A DNA stretch of 64,000 bases from an uncultured Treponema sp. (GTDB lineage: Bacteria; Spirochaetota; Spirochaetia; Treponematales; Treponemataceae). A program made the position numbers and the translations under genes. Within the stretch, counting starts at the first letter, position 1. The number at the start of each line of letters is the position of its first letter. This document shows, in pieces, positions 60,105-64,000 of the stretch. The DNA lies in the NCBI RefSeq assembly GCF_946187725.1, contig NZ_CAMHSK010000003.1, positions 62,001 to 126,000 on the forward strand, written 5' to 3'. A model generated the notes under the pieces. The model was not told the origin of the DNA and ran no database searches. It saw nothing but the letters and a program-made list of their open reading frames with translations.

Positions 60105-61151
60105 TTATTTTCCAATTTCGATGATTGCGTCTTCCGTGGAATTCTTCATGTTCTGCGGGAGCCGGAGTTTATATTCAAAAGGAGGAGTTTTTTCTTTTAG
60201 AAGTGCAGTGTTGAGCTTTTGCAAAACCTCATAGTCGAGCCTGATTTCTGAGGCCAGTCTTTCGAGCGAGAATTCTGTTCTTGTGGTCACATAATCGAAT
60301 GGCGTTGAATGCAGGCTTTCGTTTAAGACCGGGAGTGTTACTTTGTATTCATCTCCGTGCTCTGAAATTTCTGTAATCGCAAGAAGTTTCGGAACATAAT
60401 GAATTGACTCTTCGGGAATCATTTTGTGCTCTGCGAGGTACCAGAAGGTCTTTATTTTTGATTTTGCCAGCGCTCGTTTCATTGCACCGGCTCCGCAGTT
60501 GTAGGCGGCTATTGCGAGCGGCCAGTCCTTGAAAACGCGGAAATTGTCCTGAAGCTTTGAAAGGGCCGCATCAGTGCTCTTCCAAGGGTCAAGCCTCTCA
60601 TCGAACCATTCATTTTTTTTAAGAAAAGGAGACATGGAGTTTTCCATGAATTGCCACATTCCCCTTGCTCCGCTTCTTGATTTTGCGGTCGCCTTGTATT
60701 CGCTTTCGACTACAGGAAGATATTCGAGAAGGGCGGGCATATTCCGTTTTTTAAGCTGTTCCCGCACATACAGACGATAAATTTCGCCTTCATCGAGAAT
60801 TTTATAGAGATTCTGCTTTCCGAAATTCGTCATGTAACGCGCGATATAATCATGAATCATGTTCTGCGCGTATTTTGTGTTCGGAATTTCGATTCCGCCG
60901 GTGTTCCTGATGATTTTTTTTTGTTTTTGCTCCAGAAATCTCTTTTGTCGTTCAAAATCTTCTTCATCAAAAAGTTTTAAAATCTGATGAAGGGGCGAGT
61001 CGTCGATGTAATATTCATCTGCGGGAGGAAGCTCTTCCAGTTCAACTTTTTCAAAGAGTGAAACGAAATCTTCTGGGAGCACGGATTGCGCCTGAAGAAA
61101 AGATGAAAAAATGAATGTAGAGAGAAAAAACAGGGCTTTAGAGCTTTTCAC
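60105..61151 (-). CDS. MltD-like lytic transglycosylase
   Basis: A 348-aa exported enzyme. The SLT domain is complete: YLPVVESEYKATAKSRSGARGMWQFM (catalytic Glu in VVESEY), WKSTDAALSKLQDNFRVFKDWPLAIAAYNCGAG and a late HYVPKLLAITEI, as in MltD. It cleaves peptidoglycan with 1,6-anhydro product. No LysM repeats are clear. GTG 61151 gives a signal peptide (MKSSKALFFLSTFIFSSFLQAQS) and has AGGAA upstream; it overlaps the preceding TPR gene by 14 bp. The longer frame from 61238 would overlap by about 100 bp and lacks a signal. Confidence 0.88.
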   Translation of the reverse strand: MKSSKALFFLSTFIFSSFLQAQSVLPEDFVSLFEKVELEELPPADEYYIDDSPLHQILKLFDEEDFERQKRFLEQKQKKIIRNTGGIEIPNTKYAQNMIHDYIARYMTNFGKQNLYKILDEGEIYRLYVREQLKKRNMPALLEYLPVVESEYKATAKSRSGARGMWQFMENSMSPFLKKNEWFDERLDPWKSTDAALSKLQDNFRVFKDWPLAIAAYNCGAGAMKRALAKSKIKTFWYLAEHKMIPEESIHYVPKLLAITEISEHGDEYKVTLPVLNESLHSTPFDYVTTRTEFSLERLASEIRLDYEVLQKLNTALLKEKTPPFEYKLRLPQNMKNSTEDAIIEIGK

Positions 61152-62187
61152 CGAAGTAAATTCCTGCCCATTCCCAGCGGCCGTGAATTTCAGGGTCGGC
61201 CGGGAAATCGACTTTTCGGAAATAGAGATACCAGACATTTACATAAGAAGTCCAGCCCCAGGTGCGAAGGTATGCTTCGGTTGGTGTGGAACTTTCGTCC
61301 AGCTCGGCGTTGTAGCGGATTCGGTTTCCGAGCATGAAGTTGTGCATCGAGAAGTTTTCGAGCGCGTTCGGGTCAGATTCGCTTGATTTCCAGCTCATCG
61401 CAAAGAAATTGACTTTTGAACGGTAACGGTCAAGGGCACGCCAGTTATATGAAGAAATTGCTTTTTTGACGGCGGATTCAAGCTCGCTCAGGCTTTTGAA
61501 AGTCCAGTCTTTTGTTGATTTTGAAAAATCGACGGTCTGACGGGCCTTTGTGTATGCGTTTGGAAGGCCTGCAATCTGAATTGTTGATGAATCGGGCTGC
61601 TCCAGAAAAAGTGCGTAAGATTTGAGAGCCATGTCCCATTCTCCGGCATTTTCGTATTCAAGTGCGAGCCTTATGTACATTTCGGTGATGCTTACTTTCT
61701 GCGGAAAATTCAAGATGATTCGGTTGAAGTAATTGATTCGGTTTTCAGAGCTTTTGCTGATTTGGATCAAGTGCTGGAGGCAGGTAAAGTGAATTGATTC
61801 GTCGTTTACAAGCAAATCCGGGAAGTTGTTGATGATTCTTTCGTAGTAATATTCGGCGAGAGGTTCCTGCCCGCTTTTGAGGTAATTTGATGCGACCATG
61901 AAAAGCCAGTATGAATCGTATGTGTCTCCCGGATGAGTTTCTACCCAGTCCGTGAGAAAAAGAACCATGTCGTCCGTGCGGCCCTGTGAATAGAAGAGAT
62001 TTGCAATTCTGTTGATGACCGCATATCGTGACTGTGCGGAAATTGTGGGGTCTTCAAGCAGGGAAGTGAGCTGTGAGAGAGTTTCGTTTTCCTTTTTGCC
62101 TTCAGAAGTTTTTGTGCAGCTGAAAAATAATGCCGCTGTGATAACGAAGAGAAATGTCTTTAAGCAAAAAAAATGACGCTTTTTCAT
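61138..62187 (-). CDS. TPR-containing lipoprotein
   Basis: A 349-aa lipoprotein (FVITAALFFSC). The mature part is helical with TPR-like pairs (SRYAVINRIANLFYSQGRTDDMVLFLTDWVETHPGDTYDSYWLFMVASNYLKSGQEPLAEYYYERIINNFPD.., YIRLALEYENAGEWDMALKSYALFLEQP), then a C-terminal domain with several Trp. Such proteins act as scaffolds in the periplasm. It is translationally coupled to the lytic transglycosylase gene. ATG 62187 starts the lipoprotein signal; an in-frame TTG at 62211 is less likely. No ribosome site is seen. Confidence 0.8.
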   Translation of the reverse strand: MKKRHFFCLKTFLFVITAALFFSCTKTSEGKKENETLSQLTSLLEDPTISAQSRYAVINRIANLFYSQGRTDDMVLFLTDWVETHPGDTYDSYWLFMVASNYLKSGQEPLAEYYYERIINNFPDLLVNDESIHFTCLQHLIQISKSSENRINYFNRIILNFPQKVSITEMYIRLALEYENAGEWDMALKSYALFLEQPDSSTIQIAGLPNAYTKARQTVDFSKSTKDWTFKSLSELESAVKKAISSYNWRALDRYRSKVNFFAMSWKSSESDPNALENFSMHNFMLGNRIRYNAELDESSTPTEAYLRTWGWTSYVNVWYLYFRKVDFPADPEIHGRWEWAGIYFGEKL

Positions 62188-62362
62188 AATGATTGAATAA
62201 CGATAGCACAAAAAACTCTCTTTCTCAATCGGAATGAATAAAAATTCAAAAGGTAAAATGCCGGGATTTGGCCTGAAAAAGACTGTCTAGAATCTTATTG
62301 ATTTTTATAGTATCCTATTCTGATTTATTCTCTTTAAATGTTAAAATTAGGGGGCTTTGTTT

Positions 62363-62971
62363 ATGAAAAAAATTACTGTTCCTGTGCTGAACATGCTTCT
62401 TGCCGCCGGAGTGATTCTTATCATTATCGGGCTGCTTCTTGTTTCGCGCTTTTACGGCAGTTTCGTAGCAGATTTTCCTGTCGGTTCGATTTCCCTTATG
62501 ATTTTCGGGGCCGTAATTTTTTATATTGCAATGACTCTTGTTCACTGGGCCTTGTTTTTTTATCTGGGACTTCTTGTTTTCTTCCTCGGTCTTTGCATGA
62601 CCTTCATTTTTACGAATGTACTTCCCTTTGGTCCTGAGCATTTGTGGCCAATCACTGTTCTTTTGAGCGGTCTCTGTCTTATTCTTACCTGTGTTTTCAA
62701 GCATCGAAAGGTGCGCGGAGTGTACTTTTTCCCGGCCTTGTTAATAGAATTTTTAGGCGTATTTTTCCTTCTGTTTTCGATGAAAGTGATAAAGATTTCC
62801 TTTTCTGCTTTTATGGCAAAATGGGGGCCTCTCTTCCTGATTTTTGCGGGGGCTGCCCTTGTCGTAGTGTTTTTCTGGCAGCGTAATTTCAATGATTTCT
62901 TTCCTTACGACAAGGATGAGCTTTCTGATTTAACTGACGAGGAAAATTTTACGGGGACTAACAGGCTTTGA
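62363..62971 (+). CDS. Six-helix integral membrane protein
   Basis: A 202-aa protein with about six hydrophobic segments arranged in pairs (VPVLNMLLAAGVILIIIGLLLV, SISLMIFGAVIFYIAMTLVHW, YLGLLVFFLGLCMTFIF, LWPITVLLSGLCLILTCVF, YFFPALLIEFLGVFFLLFSM, WGPLFLIFAGAALVVVFFW) and an acidic C-terminal tail. No family recognised, though the spacing resembles DUF5668-like small membrane proteins. AGGGGG at 62349-62354 fixes ATG 62363. Its stop overlaps the TTG start of the next gene (TTGA). Confidence 0.75.
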   Translation: MKKITVPVLNMLLAAGVILIIIGLLLVSRFYGSFVADFPVGSISLMIFGAVIFYIAMTLVHWALFFYLGLLVFFLGLCMTFIFTNVLPFGPEHLWPITVLLSGLCLILTCVFKHRKVRGVYFFPALLIEFLGVFFLLFSMKVIKISFSAFMAKWGPLFLIFAGAALVVVFFWQRNFNDFFPYDKDELSDLTDEENFTGTNRL

Positions 62972-64000
62972 GCTGCTTCTGGCGGAGATTTGCCGCGCTT
63001 GCATTTATTTCTTTTCTTTCTCTGCAGTGTTTCTCCGCCAAAAAAAAGACTGATGCGGCGGCCGTGGATGATTATGTCGCCAATCCTTCGGACGCTTCAA
63101 AACTTGCCATGCCTGAACGCAGGACTTATTCTTATTTCAACAGTATTGAGCGAGAGATTCTGGCCAATGTCGAAAAAGGTTCGCCTGACAGCCTCAGAAG
63201 TGCAATCAGCCAGCTAAAGCGCAACAAGGATGAAATGAGTGAAAACGAAAAAGTCCTCCATTATATAGCTGTTTCAATCATGCAGATGTGCTGGAAGTCA
63301 CAGAATTTCGTGGAAACCACTAATGCTCAGGACATAAAAAATGATTATACGGGAGCAGTTTCGTCTTCAAAAAATGGATTTTATGATCCGTCGCAAAATC
63401 CTCAGGACTTTTTGGGTTATGCTGTTCCGGCTCTCGTGCTTGCGGCATCAGATACTCGCAGCGATTATTATGAAGAAGCTGAAAAATCCCTGCTTGCGGC
63501 ATTAAAATTGAATCCAAATTCTGTTTTTGCAAATTATCTGACGGGAATTCTTTACAGGCGTATGTCTGACTTAAAAAAGGCAAATGAATATTTCGGCAGG
63601 GCTTACGATTTGTCGCCAAACTGCTATGAATGCGCGCTTGCCTTTGCAGAGAGTTTTATGAAGCTTTCTGATCCTGATTCAGCATTTGCCCTGTCTGAAA
63701 AACTGCTTCAATCTTATCCTCAGAACAAGGAACTTCTCAAAATTTGTGCTGAAGCTTCTTTTGCTTCCGGAAATACTTCCAGTGCGGAACTTTATGTTGG
63801 CCGGGTTTTGCAGATGGAGCCTGAAAATTCGTACTATCTTCTTTTCCGTGCTCGTATTTTGGTGCAGAAAGGTGAATATATACGAGCGGCTTCACTTTTG
63901 GATGCGTATTCCCGCCGTGATTCATCTTCCCGTGATTATCTGCTTCTGCGATTTGCCGTTCAGAAAAACTGGAATAAAAATATATCGGCGGCTACATCTA
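62968..64000 (+). CDS. TPR-repeat exported protein (3' truncated by window)
   Basis: Frame open from TTG 62968 to the end (344 codons). It starts LSCFWRRFAALAFISFLSLQCFSA, a signal peptide whose end is either an atypical lipobox (SLQC) or a Sec site (FSA). TPR-like helices follow: NPNSVFANYLTGILYRRMSDLKKANEYFGRAYDLSPNCYECALAFAESFMKLSDPDSAFALSEKLLQSYPQNKELLKICAEASFASGNTSSAELYVGRVLQMEPEN. TTG is inferred from the TTGA overlap with the preceding stop; ACGGGG lies upstream. No ATG is near enough to keep the signal peptide. Confidence 0.7.
   Translation, partial: MSCFWRRFAALAFISFLSLQCFSAKKKTDAAAVDDYVANPSDASKLAMPERRTYSYFNSIEREILANVEKGSPDSLRSAISQLKRNKDEMSENEKVLHYIAVSIMQMCWKSQNFVETTNAQDIKNDYTGAVSSSKNGFYDPSQNPQDFLGYAVPALVLAASDTRSDYYEEAEKSLLAALKLNPNSVFANYLTGILYRRMSDLKKANEYFGRAYDLSPNCYECALAFAESFMKLSDPDSAFALSEKLLQSYPQNKELLKICAEASFASGNTSSAELYVGRVLQMEPENSYYLLFRARILVQKGEYIRAASLLDAYSRRDSSSRDYLLLRFAVQKNWNKNISAATS

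Overview
The window reads as chromosome of a host- or rumen-associated Treponema (Spirochaetota). Pointers are spirochaete-type lipoproteins with loose lipoboxes, the paired TIGR03546/TIGR03545-type genes, LL-diaminopimelate aminotransferase (DapL), an MCP, many secreted or outer-membrane proteins, moderate AT-rich base composition, and a capD-aminotransferase-oxidoreductase block like one I recall from T. pallidum. This is inference from protein content; no marker such as 16S rRNA is present.

Layout. 0-11.7 kb: 3' part of adhE, a MATE exporter, a UDG-fold protein, a membrane protein coupled to an HD-GYP phosphodiesterase, an XRE regulator divergent from an SLBB export protein, argG behind a structured promoter, a TrpR-like regulator, valS and a small RelA/SpoT-type HD hydrolase. 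11.9-24.6 kb: a starch block with two large GH13 lipoproteins (CBM26-like modules) flanking a 13-repeat Ig-like lipoprotein. 24.7-33.4 kb, minus strand: an orphan TRAP binding lipoprotein, a GGDEF cyclase, a CapD-like epimerase, a sugar aminotransferase and three overlapping genes for a xanthine-dehydrogenase-like trimer whose large subunit seems to have lost its molybdenum-cofactor and catalytic motifs. 33.5-48.9 kb: rpsD, clpB, the TIGR03546/03545 pair, yebC-ruvC-ruvA-ruvB with a previously untracked 55-aa gene, an MCP, queA, tRNA-Arg(TCT), a lipoprotein and a GH18 protein. 48.9-64 kb: pcrA/uvrD, an outer-membrane zinc protease fusion, sufS, dapL, a minus-strand envelope cluster (TPR lipoprotein, MltD-like transglycosylase, OmpA, beta-barrel) and a membrane protein coupled to a TPR protein that runs off the end.

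Together the genes suggest a fermentative, starch-degrading organism. It has two c-di-GMP genes (one PDE, one cyclase), each close to polysaccharide genes: the PDE beside the SLBB exporter, the cyclase in one operon with capD and the aminotransferase.

Two signals stand out. First, at least 14 genes have a TATAAT-like -10 box only 5-9 nt before the ATG and no Shine-Dalgarno, so leaderless mRNAs look common, while another set has clear AGGAGG-type sites. Second, the degenerate xanthine-dehydrogenase-like trimer sits in a surface-sugar operon. Intergenic DNA is rich in hairpins and dispersed repeats, some of which supply stop codons. No intergenic stretch over 300 bp is empty; the longest (41420-41765) holds the small gene.
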